This document shows positions 22,651-35,219 of a stretch of DNA of 64,000 bases, piece by piece (the first letter of the stretch is position 1; every line of letters starts with the position of its first letter). The translations under genes were made by a program, and so were the position numbers. This DNA comes from Phytophthora hibernalis (lineage: Eukaryota; Oomycota; Peronosporomycetes; Peronosporales; Peronosporaceae). The notes beneath the pieces are model-generated. The model saw nothing but the letters and a program-made list of their open reading frames with translations, did no database searches and was not told the origin of the DNA. The stretch covers positions 186,001 through 250,000 of the forward strand of contig JAAKBF010000190.1 of assembly GCA_012656075.1 (NCBI GenBank), written 5' to 3'.

Positions 22651-23046
22651 TTTTTCACCTATACGACATCGCAACGCATCCATGGGATTTCCTGTAATAA
22701 AGAAACTACAGTTCTGTATTGCTTATTGGAATTATTGGACGTCTAGTATGCTGTAGTTTGCACAAAACGAGCTTAATCATATTTAAGCGCCACTGAATAT
22801 GAGTGTAGCATGTATGCTGCTCACTTCTCCTTATGCCATTATATACGTGGACAATGATACAATAATGTTTATGAATTACTGTCACTACTACAAATTCAAT
22901 CTATAACGAAAGAAGAAGAAAATCAATCACGCATGTGTCAATGAAATACGTCATGTGTCTACTGGTCATGCCATTTCTGAAATTCCTCTCAACCCCCAAG
23001 GTGGTAGCTTCTCACGAAGATATAAGTTTCTCTGGAATTCGCCGAG
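22651..23046. other. AT-rich spacer, nothing recognised
   Basis: The stretch has many short AT-rich tracts and no supported open frame. It ends at the start codon of the split Helitron at 23,047. Confidence 0.4.
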
Positions 23047-24691
23047 ATGTGTGACGCGCTAGAGAACGTTGCAGTCGGTGACGATGCAAACAAAAAACAA
23101 TCGTCATCACGTTGCAAATGACTTGTGTCGGTATGGAGGTGAATTGGGTAAGAGCGACGAATCTAGTCCATGTCGTTTTAGTACGGATACAGATCGTGTT
23201 AATTTCACTAATGGGAGTTGGCGCCAAAATATCGAGAGCTATAGAGCCCACCACCATGCCACGGATGCAGACATACCCGATGATCTTGCTATTAAGCGTG
23301 AGATATGGCGCCGGAATAGTGAGAACTACAGAGCCCACAAGCGAGCGGCTGAAGAAGACATACCCGAGGAGCTTACCCAGAAGCGAGCGCTGTCGCCGAA
23401 ATAGTAGGAACTACAGAGCCCGCCAACGTGCGGCAGCGACATCCCTACCCAATAAGCTTGTTGAAAAGAATAAAACATGTCGCCGGAGTCACTTGGAGTC
23501 TGTATCAACTGAAACACGAGAGGATGCAACGAATCGACTTCGACAGGCGCTGGGGCCGGACATGTTAGACGAGGGAGTGTGTCTTGTTTGTGATCGGTGT
23601 GTACCACGATGTGAAGCTACTCGAATCGATGATGACGACGAAGAATATGTGATCGAAATGAGGCAGTGTTGACTTCGGCCCGGCATGATCTCCCCTCTGA
23701 ATTCTCCAAGCAGTATGATTGATCCACACTGGCGCGAGAGCTATCTGGATTGATACTATCACTCTATGAATTACCGGTGGTGGTGTATGGTTTGTCACGA
23801 ATGTGACCGTTCCATTTGTCGAAGAAAGATGCCAAAATTTGCTATTGCAAACGGATTTTACGTTGGGAGGTTTCCAATTGAGTTGCATGTGGACAACATG
23901 ACGATTCCAGAACGATTTATGACACAGCTTGCTACTGTTGTTTCGATGACCCGAGTTATGCGAGGTGGAAGGCACCGTTGTATTTGCTCTCATTGTGTTG
24001 TATTTGACGCCACACCAGGACCCCCGTCACGATGCTTCCAAAATCAATTTAGGATGTGGAGTGCTTCGTGTTGCGCAAGTGGGTGAATTTACGGAGAAAC
24101 AAATGTCAAAAGTGCGGAGAATGCCAAGATTCGTCGTTCCGTGGTGTCTAATGCGTTTGAATTCTACAAGCAAAATAACGCGTTTTACTCTATGGTTGGA
24201 TCTGACGAGTCTAAGGTGGAATCATCAGGTGATGAATATGCCAATGGTGATGTATTTTTTGATGTCCTTGATGATGCTGGGAACCTAGAAGCGGACGCGA
24301 ATCGCGAGCAGGAAAATATTCGAGGGCTGTTGGATAATGTTGCGGTTAGTAGGAGAACGTGGTCGAACGTCGCACAGGACTTCTTGATGATACATCTCAG
24401 ATGTCAATTGCATCTATGGCTGGTCAATCTGGCAGTCAGAGTGCTGCAGAAACGTTCAGAGATTTTCTGATTAAACGATCAACCTATTTCAGTCCGGACG
24501 ACTCAAGAACAATTTTTGCAAAAATGTTCCCGCATTTGTTTCCATTTGGACATAGTCACCCTGGTGAAAGCCAATGTGTGAATGTGTCCCTGAAAGAATG
24601 TTTGAAACATTCCACTATGTTAAGCAGTCGGCGATTTGCGGAGGATGAACTGTTTGTACTAGTTGCATTCGGCCGCATTGCAATGAAATTC
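23047..24691 (+). mobile_element. Split Helitron, N-terminal half (DUF6570 and start of Helitron_like_N)
   Basis: On the plus strand the protein starts MCDALENVAVGDDANKK. It has three repeats of about 30 residues with a RRNSENYRAHKRAAEEDIP core, then a Cys-rich DUF6570-like part (CLVCDRCVPRCEA, KFAIANGFYVGRFPIELHV, VMRGGRHRCICSHCVVFDAT). A MFPHLFPFGHSHPGE segment then opens Helitron_like_N. Several frame breaks interrupt it. Helitron-like coding sequence stops at about 24,691, in VLVAFGRIAMK. The next residues expected for this family, MYTQTSFRCRRFPHLF, appear instead at about 31,569 on the minus strand. The two pieces are therefore halves of one gene separated by an inversion. Confidence 0.8.
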
Positions 24692-24813
24692 CATCAATGC
24701 CAACGCCACGCCTAATATTCTATCTCCCAGACTAAACAACGTACCTAGATCCCACCAAAGTGTTTTCACTTACAAAACATTTATTTTTCAAATGCTACTA
24801 TCCTGGCGGGTGA

Positions 24814-25636
24814 CTACGTCCGCTTTGACTTGATCAACGCCGCAATCAACGACATCAATTTCTGCTGACGCTGAAGAGCGCCTTTGAGCTCCTCCTTTTC
24901 GCGGTGCTCTCGCTCCATCTCTCTACGGTCGGCGTCTAGCTGTGATTTTACTGCCAGCTCAATGAACTGGTGGTAGAGGCTCATGAGCGAATGACGCGGC
25001 TCACTCTCATAATCACCTTGTGTATGAAGTTCGACTCCCGCTTTGATTTCTTGTTGAGGAGGTTCAACACCAAGCACTTGGGCTTCTATGATCTCAGACG
25101 GATCCGCAGCGGTGGTAATGGTGATACCAGCAGAGTCGATGTTGGCACACTGCTGTACAACACAACTTCTATTGTCAGATAATGGTGGCTGGTTTGTTGG
25201 AGCTTCGAAAAATCACGTTGCTGGACTGACGGAGTAATTTGACCGGTGCAAATGGTCTCATTGTCCATTTGCATCTGCCACCCTCACTGCATTTACCCCG
25301 TGGCATTCCAACACGCCCGCTCCGTTGAAATGTCTCAGTCATACGGTCGTTCTCCGCCATGGCAAGGTAGCGCTTGTTGATCCGCGCCTTAATGGTTCTT
25401 GCGAGTGTACGTACAGCTGGATAGGAATTGGAGTACGACAGCGACCATAAAGTAGTGAACTTCTGGCGCAGACTGGTTGTAGTCCGATCAACCCACATCC
25501 GCTCTTTCCTTTCGGCGTACTGCGCTGTGACGTTCGCCCATTCAGTCGTCGTAACAGGCAGTATTTCATCCAAAATTGTTAGCAGCAACGTGAGTTCTTG
25601 CTTGTTGTAGTTTTTAGTGCCATGCGCTCGTGCCAT
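24814..25636 (-). CDS. DUF6818-like (Myb/SANT-like) protein with C-terminal coiled coil, one frame break
   Basis: The ATG at 25,636 opens MARAHGTKNYNKQELTLLLT. The helical domain (ILDEILPVTTTEWANVTAQY then RTTTSLRQKFTTLW) matches the pattern of DUF6818, a Myb/SANT-like domain common in oomycete multicopy genes. After NRMTETFQ-type linker sequence the frame shifts by one base near 25,185-25,195. The new frame carries EAPTNQPPLSDN and then a coiled coil (DADRREMEREHREKEELKGA) and ends at 24,814. It lies inside the segment that I infer to be inverted. If that segment is flipped back, the gene would follow the Helitron protein in the same direction, so it may be a passenger or second gene of that element. 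DNA binding is inferred from the domain only. Confidence 0.6.
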
Positions 25637-27091
25637 CTGCCAACATAACCAAGCCATTAGCACAACGATCAACATTGCTATTATAAGAGAGTACCTTCAG
25701 CGTGGGATGGCGGGTACAGCGCTAAATTAGAAGTGATTATGGAAAGATCAACCCACGGAGCACCTACCATGAACTTGTGGAGAGGTGCACAACGCAAATT
25801 AGGATGGGGTGACACAAAATTCTTCCATTATGAATTGAACCGTTTCTGGCTAACTGCAATTGCTAACATGTGGATGAACGCTGAGCTACATGAGCTCGTA
25901 ACTAGTCCTTCTTTGCTCTGTGTAAAGTTTTTCACCTTGCTATGTGTGAAACGTTGAGCCTCATTTTCATCTTCGTTACGTCTGTGGAGGGCTCGCTTCT
26001 TGCGACACGGTTGTTGTATTGGCTATATGCGGTAAAAATTTCGGCTTGACCATGACTCAAGACAATACGACGCGGGTTTCTTTCGGCTCCAACACTAAGT
26101 TTTGATATGCACTGCGTAGGTCAGCTTCATCTTCGTCGAAGGGTTCATCTTGTTGCGTCGTGTGAGCGGCAGCGTTGTGCCAATTTACATTAAAAATTGA
26201 TCGAGATGTGCAGTTGGCCCACCAGTATAATTGTACAATGTTGACATTGTATTGCTCTCTACTTGTTTGTATGGGGATAAACGTGACATCATACGTGTGT
26301 CAGATGTAAATCGTGTCCATACATCATGTAAGAAACACTAGCAGCATTGAACCCAATCATATTATTGTTATTATTTGGTACATTTTTTCAATTCTATTAC
26401 TGCAATTAGAATACAAGTTATGTTCATCAAATCCACGGTGCTGCGCTTCTCCCACTTGCGCAGCTGTTCGCTGGGCATCTATTGTCTCGGTCTTGAGCTT
26501 GAAGTCTGATGCAATCACTATAGTGCGCGCAAATGCAGAGACCTGACTTTGCGGTTCTGTGTACGCGTTTGGATCGGGGTGGGTGGGGAACTTCCGTTGA
26601 GCTGGCATTTGCGCGGTTTGGCCGGCATGTATTGCGTCGGCAGAAGAAGTTGGAATAAGCTTAGTTACGTGGCGTTCAGTCTTGTATCATGCATGCAATA
26701 GACAAAGCTCTTAAGTTGAACATAACTGGTATAACGACGAAAACGTACGCAAATTAAGCTATGTTTAGTGGCCCCGCATTGTCACAAATACCAGAACACC
26801 GTATAAACTTAGCCAGCCTCGTAGTTATGTACACGGATAATAACCCAACTGGAGGAAGAGGAGTACCCCGTGTTGTAGGCCTTATCAGAGTTTAACCCGA
26901 TGTGTCCTTGTCAACGGCAAGTATAGTTGAGTTGGGTACATTTGTGGGTATCTTGCCATGGGCAATTTCTTTTCAATGTACTACTGAGAACATAAAGAAT
27001 ATAAATGTACTACTGAGAACATAAAACTGTATTTCACGCTGAGTGCAGCGATTTGCCTGATCTTCTACGATGCCGATACTGATATCAAAAG
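25637..27091. other. Noncoding or decayed sequence
   Basis: Short open frames occur (for example 26,608-26,357 minus, starting MPAQRKFPTHPDPN), but none has a recognisable domain. A 21-base direct repeat, AATGTACTACTGAGAACATA plus A, occurs twice near 26,976 and 27,003. The 3' end of the split Helitron should lie at the right side of this stretch, but I could not identify a hairpin plus CTRR with confidence. Confidence 0.45.
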
Positions 27092-30000
27092 CTAGGTTTC
27101 TGACATGTCTGCAACGGTGTTGGCAGACAGTATCTTTAGATGATCTTCTTCGGTCAGGGCTTCTTCGCTGGGGTGGGCCCAGGCTACAATTTCTGTTGTT
27201 ATTGCCTCAAGCGTAGCAAACGCGTGTCGTGAGGTTACACGCGACACAAATAGATAGGGTTGCTCTTTTTTGTTTGCAATCGCCGTTTTGGAGCGCCATT
27301 CAGTGACAACCATCCCTTCTAAGGTTTCTCCTTGAACCTTGTAAACAGTAGATCCAACGGCACACACCAGTGGAAACTGGCCAATTTTAACCGCCAAGCT
27401 TCTCGGTTCACCGTTAGGGATCAGAGGGAGCGAAATCTCACAAGGTTTAAATGACTCACAGTCGTAAAACAGTGGAAATAAATCAGAGTCGACGTCATTT
27501 GCGACGGATTTTGCCAGTGGGCCTCTAGGTAGCCTCACTATTAACGCTTGTGGTGGCGCATGTGGTAGTTGCACGACCACACCGGATACATCATCATGAA
27601 CGAGCCAAAATTTTGTCCCTGGTTGAAAAAGATTTTTCGAGCGTACCAAAAGTTCCGTTGGCAACTAGTTTTTCAGCGCGAATATTTTGTGCAACTTGTA
27701 TGGGCATGCCAGGTATTACGTCCAAAAGGTGCCATTCGCCCAAATTTGTTATCGGGTAGTCGCATCACCATTTCAATATCGGAACGACTTAGACCTTTCA
27801 GTCTTCCCTTGAAATTTGCAACAATACGTGTTGGGTATTGTGCCTTGGGTAAGCGAGAAGCTGTCGTTGCGATAAATAAATTGTTAATTGCTTGTCGCGT
27901 AACATTGTCCGGCGTCACAAATGTTGATATTGTTCTGTTTTGAGAATTTGGACATGTGATATTGTTTGCATCTTGGCGGACAACCCTTGAATTGATTAAA
28001 CCAATGAATTCCGTCGTCCAGACCCCCAACCGATCAAGCCAATATCCTTCCCCCACTCGGGGTCATTTTTAAAGCGAACGGAGTCCTCGAGGATCCCAAC
28101 GCTAACAAATTTCTGCCACAATTGATACCCAGTTAGTGCTGTCGCTGAACATCTGGCTCTCAACCAGGGCTTAATGTAGACCGGGTCGGCTCCAACAGGT
28201 GGTAAATGCAGGAAGTCACCAACTAGAATAACATGGATACCCCAAACGGTACTTTAGCGTTTCGTGTTGCCTTCCGTAGACGTTGGTCCAGCTCCACAAG
28301 TTGAATTTTATGCATCATTGACACCTCGTCGATAACAACAATGTCTAAGCCCAATATAGAGCCCGATTCTGACCCCTTTAATACTAGAAGAAAGCTAGCC
28401 AATGTTCGTCCAGAGATTAAGGTCGCTGCCTTTCCTGTCAGCGCTGTTTTCAACATGCTGTCACCACGTCTCCAACTAGAACACAATTCCTGAACAGCAC
28501 CGATTACACGAGTTTTCCCGGTGCCACCTTCACCACCTAGGTAGAATAGGAGGTGATCGTCGCATTGAACATCCACATCCTCGTAATTCAGATCATCTGT
28601 TTTTCCAGCGATTCAACAATGCAGATCCAATTTTGCGAAACGCAGCATACTGTAGCCTGTTCAATGTGAACAAACTTGATATTTCAGCTATCGTTGCAAA
28701 TGATTTTGATGGTACTGCATTCAATCCGCTTGTATGTGGATATCACTGCATAGAACTTTCGCTGAGCGCTTTGTCCAATAATTCCACAAGCTGTGAATCT
28801 TGTTGGACATCGGCCTCGACAGGAGCTGCACCCATTGTAGGGTTGTCGGTACTAGGATCGCGCACCCACTCTTTCATGTTTTTAAAGTTGGAAACTCAGC
28901 ATCGTAATCAAGGTTTTGAAAGGGTGCTGTAGTGCGAGATGATACTCCGTCTAAAATTCCTGTTTTTGTAAACGCCATAACTATATTCTTTGTGTGGTCA
29001 CTGTCGATTGGACAGCTCGGGCATAATGCTGGACTGAGTTTGTTGGAATCAAGAATAGCATCAAATACTTCGCCATCAAACGGCAAGATGCCATTTGAAT
29101 CAACTTTGTTTTGGTCTACCAGCACATCTCCAACAGCGAAAATATCTTCGTTGCTTGAATCATTACTACATGTATTCGCTTGTGAATCTTCGTCATATTC
29201 TACCCATTTAAACTGATGACTTGCAGCTGTATTGGCTGCCTGACGTTGCCAAATGTAAAATCGTGCATATTGGCCATTATATCCACAACAAAGTCACTGC
29301 GGTCGGTTTCCCACACGGAATAAGCCTCTATCCACGTTTCCCCAATGGGATGAGTTTGTCCAGGCAGCCCTGCAAGTGTTCGAAAACGCTTAAAAAGTAC
29401 TAACGAACCAATAGCCTGCTTTAGCTGTTCTTCGTCGCTCGAATCATCGGTAATGCCAGGGACTTGATACCCAATAATCATGGCAATATAGTCGCAATCG
29501 TGAACGCCAAGACAATGTGTTTCTGACAGCGGGTGGTCAGCTTCAAAAGGATACCGAGATAATTTCGGTACTTCAGAGTGTCTGCGAAAATACTTCATCA
29601 CAAATTCGTACACATTAACATTTTCGAGCTCGTTTGGGCGATATATGTAATCATCCAAAATGCTGACTGCGGTAGCGTTGGAATTCGAGGAGCGGTCATT
29701 ACTGGACCGGATCACCAATTGACACTGATAGTCTTCGTTGGAACAGAGCTGTCGTATCATGTCTCCTAGCGGTAGTTTACTGCATGTAGGACTGGCATAA
29801 TAGCATGTGCCAATATTCAAGTACAAAGCTGCCAATGGCCCCGCAACTTCCTGGCGATTGGTCATCGAATACACCATCGATGCAACTCGCTTCCTAGATC
29901 TTGCAAAACGATCTGTAACATTAGTGGCCGCGGCATTTTCGTCTGCTTGCTCATTTTCTTGACGTCGTTTTAATGACGCTACCGCAATTGGAATCACGGA

Positions 30001-31577
30001 ATCTAGTCTTCGATGCTGTTTGGTAACGTATTTGCAGGCGTAGTACATGCGATCAAGTGCTTCAGTGCCACCAAAAGAATTTGGATATCATGGTTGCACT
30101 TGAAGGTCGCCATAATGGCATAGTTAAACCCGTTGATGTATTCATGTGCCAGTTTTCCACTCCAAATGCCTTAAACGATACCTTTTCAATTCGATTTCAT
30201 ATAGATATCGACAGTAGCTTTCATCGTGGGTGGACCTCGAGGCTTTAAAACAACTAGCAGTGTGCCTCCACCAGTGTTGATTCAGTAGCACCACCAGAAC
30301 CGAAACCATATAATCGAGGGACAACGACGACATACGGCGGTCCATAGGTGAAGGTGGTGTTAGTTCGATCCGTCGAGTAATTTGATCATTCTGAAAGATA
30401 TCTTCGTCGGCTCTGCAATACGCCATACTGCCGTCATTGATCGATTTAAGAAAGTCTGTGGCTTGGTCAGTCGTCATGTCCGGTGTTTCCATGATAACAT
30501 CTGGTCCCACGGATGCGTGGAATAGCTCTCTCATTTCCACAATTTAGATCGCTTTATCGTGTGCGTTTCGGCAGATTGCTTCAACTTCAGCTTGCTTCTC
30601 TGCGTCGACTTTACTGAGATGCCCTTCCCAAGCCAGAATAAGTCTTCCGTTATCCAGTAACACCTGACGTAGAACGTGCTGAGAGGTAAACGTTGCATGG
30701 CAATCCCGCACGCTACTAAAAAGGTTCGCTGATCTTTCTCTTTGCTTTTGCACTAAACAGTCCACTGCATGGGTCCTGCCTGGAACGAGGGTCAATATTT
30801 AAACCGATTAAATTTCGATACTCGATCCACAAATTAGGCACTTTCCGTTTTCGACATCTGGTGGGAGGTCGTTCGATACTATGCTCTTCACGTAGTTCTT
30901 AACAGATTCCCAAAATTCATCTCCTTCAGGACTAGAAAGAAGTAGATCCACCTCGGCTGAATTACGTGGCAATTTGCCAGCCAAATCAAAAATGCACGTG
31001 GAGGGTACCCTCTCCACCATTCCAAAATACGCCGTCACGTCTCCGAATAGGCCATGGAAATTCATTCGTTTCTTAGTCTTCGGGTCTATCCCAAAGCCAT
31101 GCTTGATGAAGGTGTCAACGACACGCATAAATAAACGAGTAGCAATACAGTCATTACTGAGGCTTGCTTCCCGCAACTCTGCCTTGGTTGGTAGCTCAGC
31201 TGCTAACATATCAAACAAACTCTCCACGCTCGTGATACCAGCATATTGAGCCATTACTAGTGAGTTATCCGTGTTTGGAGTAAGTGTCAAGAAAAGCGCT
31301 GGTTGTCCAAAACGAGTCTGATATGCAAAAGCCTGCTTTCGACACTGCATTCTTTCTGCGATGCTACCCCAAACGGCACATGAAGCAATATCCACAGTAT
31401 TTAAGAATCTATCAACGACGGAATCTTCATCATGTTGTACAGTGCTTCCTCCTTGTCGCCGTCTTTCGTTCTTATGCAACACTGCTACCAAAGATTCCGT
31501 GTCGATTTTATCATATCCGTCAAATAAATGAGGAAATCGCCGACAACGAAATGAAGTCTGGGTGTACATGTTTTCAT
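27092..31577 (-). mobile_element. Split Helitron, C-terminal half (Helitron_like_N, Rep, Pif1 helicase)
   Basis: On the minus strand, MYTQTSFRCRRFPHLF at 31,569 continues Helitron_like_N (FGQPALFLTLTPNTDN). The Rep tyrosine motif MYYACKYVTK lies at 30,048. The helicase has Walker A GGEGGTGKT near 28,537-28,511 and Walker B IDEVSM near 28,320. The C-terminal helicase part (VYKVQGETL, LFVSRVTSRHAFATLEA) ends at 27,092. At least five frame breaks divide it, including one just before the Rep tyrosines where a G run is one base short. The upstream partner is the plus-strand piece at 23,047-24,691. Confidence 0.8.
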
Positions 31578-32577
31578 TTTACCCCTATTCACGAAAGCCC
31601 GCGTACTCGAAGCTCTCGTCGCAGTGCATGGTGTCGAGTCCACAGTGCATAGGCTCACATATTCCCTGCGCCGATATTAAATTTACGCACGCAATCGTAC
31701 TCAACCTGCGCACACTACACAGTTCAACTCCCATGTACTCACTCATTAACACTCAACCTACACAACGTTACACTTTCGGCGCACACACTCAACACAGAAC
31801 TTGTCTTGACCTTCCATGAGCTCGCTCGTTCACACGCAACAAACCCATCGAGCTCACACACACTACACTCAAACTCAACGGGCTCACACTCTACACACTG
31901 AATATACCTTCAGTCCAACAAGCTCGCTCGTTCACACTAAATATTGAACCTGTCGAGTCGACTCAACGGGCTCACACACTACACTCTACACACTGAATAT
32001 ACCTTCAGTCGCTCGTTCACACTCAGTCGAGTCGGTTGACGGCTTGACTCTAAATTCACTCTTTGTTGAGCACGCAAAATATGTGTTGACCACACACTCA
32101 TGTTGCACGAACGTTGACCCAGTTGACGTCAAATAATCCTCGTTGGGCTTCCCAATACGGTAGCTAGCTTCGCTACCTATCTCCCAGTAATATCACCAGG
32201 TAAACTGAAGAGTGGGCCTTATAGATTCAAATCAAACTTCGAGTTCCCCCCGGCCGTCAGACCGGTAAACAATTCTAGATTATCGTCATATCTCCCTGGT
32301 CATATGGATGAATATCGTCATACCTCCGCTCACACTTAACTTCACTATGCATATTAACGACCAATAGGAAGAATGGGTTGGCAATTGTTTTACTTATAAC
32401 GAATCAAATCAGTCTATGCGATTTTGTTTAACCAATCAGAAATCTCACCGATTGGTGAAGCCCCTACAACCACACCTCCGACGTATCGTGTCGGAGAGAG
32501 CAAAGAATTTATTGATATCCCCTACATGTTGCAAGTCATTCGCATATCGTTCGAATAACACCCATCTCCGACCCAAC
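31578..32577. other. Low-complexity CA-rich tract with hairpin, no gene
   Basis: The left two-thirds is rich in CACAC, CTCGTTCACAC and CTCACAC phrases. Near 32,160-32,178 GGTAGC and GCTACC form a 6-base-pair hairpin. The right part is unremarkable up to the Crypton start. I see no coding gene. Confidence 0.5.
31874..32050. repeat. Tandem duplication of about 88 bases
   Basis: The block CTCAACGGGCTCACAC...CTACACACTGAATATACC...CAGTC...GCTCGTTCACACT starts at about 31,874 and again at about 31,962. The copies differ by small indels. It lies in the CA-rich tract beside the inferred right breakpoint of the Helitron inversion. Confidence 0.7.
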
Positions 32578-34571
32578 ATGAGCCTGAACGACCTCGCGCC
32601 GGCCAATACGAAGCGAGCTGTGGAATGCGCAGCACGCTCGTTCCTGAAGTTCCTCGAGAAGTAATCCGTCCGCTGGGAGTACCTGGGAGTGTGCAAGCAG
32701 CGCGAGAGTGCCTCGCTCGTCTTGGGGGCTGTGGTAGACAAGTTCAGCATGTACATCGCCTTCAGGGAAGGGCGAAAGGGTCAGCTCTTAGCCCAACACT
32801 CGGTCATGCAGTACTCCAAGACCTGGCTGCTGAAACAGTTCCCTGAGGATCGAGTGGGGCTTGGCAAGATTCTGCTGAAGAAGGGACAAGTGCTCGAACG
32901 ATACTGTATGAAAAGAGAGTCGGGGGCGTTTGTAAACAATGCTCCTGCATGCACGAAGAACGAGCTCAAGCAGATGATGGTATATCTCTATTCGACGGCT
33001 TGTACCTCTGCGGACTACCAGGACGCCGCCTTGCTGTGTCTGCTGTGGTTCCTCTGGACGTTCGTCGGACCTCACGATGCTTCGCCAGGCCAACCTGTCC
33101 ATTGGCGCAGGCGACATCTGCTTCGTGCGCTTCATTCGGGTCAAAAATGCAGAAGAATCAGGCCTCTCACTCTTTCCAGACAACGACTTCTCCACGTGCC
33201 CGCTTCTTTCCATAGCGTTAGCACTGGTGACGCAGTCTTCTCCGACGGCTTTGCTTCTGAGCCAGTTTCCAGAGCAGCAGACAGTCTCCCAAGCAACCCT
33301 GACACCCGCTACACCCCTGATCGACTTGATTGACCATCCGGAAGCTGTGATCCCGCTGTACGAAGCGAATAAGAAGTAAGATGAGAGCAAGACGGCCGAT
33401 GCTGTTCCTGGGATCCACAGCTACGTCAACCGCGCTCTGGACACAGTCGCCAAACCACTGGCGTGGCGGAGCGTCTGACGTCACATTCGTTTCGGCGCAG
33501 CGGTGCTCAGCATGCTAATGGAGCTGGAATGTGCGTGCAGTGGATTTTGGACCGTGGAGCGTGGAACATGACGGCGCCTTCTCGTACGTCTTCAACACTC
33601 CTGCCGAGGGCCACAGGGTTGCACGAGTCTTGAGCGGGCGCGACCCCGAGCAAAGAGTGCGTCTTCCGAAGCTGGACTTCTTCGATTCCGATACCCAGTC
33701 CAAGATCCGGTACGTAGCGGCAGCACTTTTCAACGCGTCGTCTGGCCTGGACACGCCACCGTACAACGTGAACGCGCGCGTTATCGACACCTTCATGGCG
33801 TATCATCTGCGCCAGTACCCGTCCTTAAAGAGTCTCAGAGTAAATGGACTGGTCATTCAACGCACCGAGGCTTGCACAGTTGGTAAAGGCTTATCTGTAA
33901 ACGATCTGTTGGCGTGGTCGTCGTTCCTGTCCTTGAATGCGACGGCGACATCTGAAGCAAAACCTGCACCACCCAAGCCACCACAGCATATATCACCAAA
34001 CCCACCATGTTTCTTGAAGAATTAATTCAAGTGAACCAGAAGCTGGACACTCGGCTGAATATGATGGAGGCTAAGGTAGACAAAAACAGCAACAAGCTCC
34101 GTCAGCACTGAAGTCAAGAGAGGATACAAGCAACAACGAGCCTCAAGCCAGGCGTCGGTGTACCTCTGCTGCTACAACCCTGAAAGATGCTTGGTTTCCT
34201 GGTACGCTCAAGAACCGCGAATGTGCAGCTCAACGGATGCAGCAACCAAGCACACGAGGTCGAACGCCAAGTTGATCGTCGCATTCTTGAATCTGTTCAT
34301 CTGAGATGGCTTCGAGATCGATGAGAAGTCACCGCGGTATCGAGACGATGTCTTGAAAGTCGGTGCCAGCGCGGAGACACAGTTGCTGGTGTATCTCAGC
34401 GAGCGCAAAATTACAGCTCGTGGGGCTCAAAACGTCTTGAAGTCAATGCGGAAGTTGCACAAGTCTGGCCACCTCAACGAGCACGTCCGCCATTACAACC
34501 AACTTCAAGCCGCCGGCCGCGTAGTTGACCATGCTCCTTCGCACACCACCAACATACTTGGTTTAGTTTAA
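32578..34571 (+). mobile_element. Crypton-like tyrosine recombinase element, decayed
   Basis: The reading starts MSLNDLAPANTKRAVECAAR at 32,578. It meets an in-frame TAA at 32,662 but continues with WEYLGVCKQRESASLV and NELKQMMVYLYSTACTSADY. Recombinase signatures follow: GRSSDLTMLRQ (catalytic Arg, near 33,065), then SHSFRRSGAQHANG (His and Arg, about 33,485-33,520), WILDRGAW and FSYVFNTP (candidate Tyr, about 33,575). The C-terminal part has YLSERKITARGAQNVLKSMR and ends PSHTTNILGLV at 34,571. At least two in-frame stops and three frame shifts occur, so this is true decay. Cryptons are DNA transposons that move with a tyrosine recombinase and lack inverted termini. I could not define the element's ends. 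Confidence 0.75.
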
Positions 34572-34734
34572 GCATGGGTTTACATACAGACTCACCTTTG
34601 GTTGCCGTCACCAGTCGTTGCTGTCCATCATTTTCGCTTGGAGAGCGCTGATGCTCACTCTTTGTTCTGCACCCGAACCAGCGAAGTATCCACCATTCCT
34701 TCCATCAAGCCCAATAAGAGCAACATAGCTCCGT

Positions 34735-35219
34735 GAAGGAGTTCAAGGCGCTGTGCATCGCTGCTCGCAAGGCGTACAAGATCCGGGTTAGTGATGAGGC
34801 AATCCGTCACCTTCGACTTACCATGAACACGACGATTGCCTCGTCAAGCCTCCTCCCCGAAGCGATAGACATCACTTTCGCTTGCGTGGCCGAACAGAAG
34901 AGGCCTTGAAGACGTGCGCGAGTGGTTTGGGGCTCCTGGTCCACGCGATGATGAAGGTTCGAGCGGCGAGAAGGAGTGGAGCGCTGAAGAAGACCTGAAA
35001 GCAGAGAAGCTCCACTACGTCCGCAAGCTGCTGAGTTGGCACTGTGAGAAGCGGCAGATGTACTACCTTGTCGAAAGGGAGGTGACGTGGGAGCCTTGAG
35101 AGCACCTGAGCCAGACCATCGTCGCTACCTTCGAGAAAGAGCGCCGCCTTCTTGTGCGCAAGAAGTTCATCGAAGAGGAATCTGTTGAGGACAACACGAT
35201 TAACACAACGGAAGGGTAG
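34735..35219 (+). pseudogene. Decayed gene with chromodomain-like C-terminus
   Basis: Two open pieces on the plus strand, SVKEFKALCIAARKAYKIRV...EAIDITFACVAEQKRP with a stop near 34,905, and VREWFGAPGPRDDEG...MYYLVEREVTWEP, stop, EHLSQTIVATFEKERRLLVR, end near 35,219. The tail (YxLVxxxVTWEPxEHL) resembles a chromodomain, often fused to retroelement integrases. The stop within TWEP-EHL suggests decay. It may be the 3' end of another mobile element next to the Crypton. The call is weak. Confidence 0.3.
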
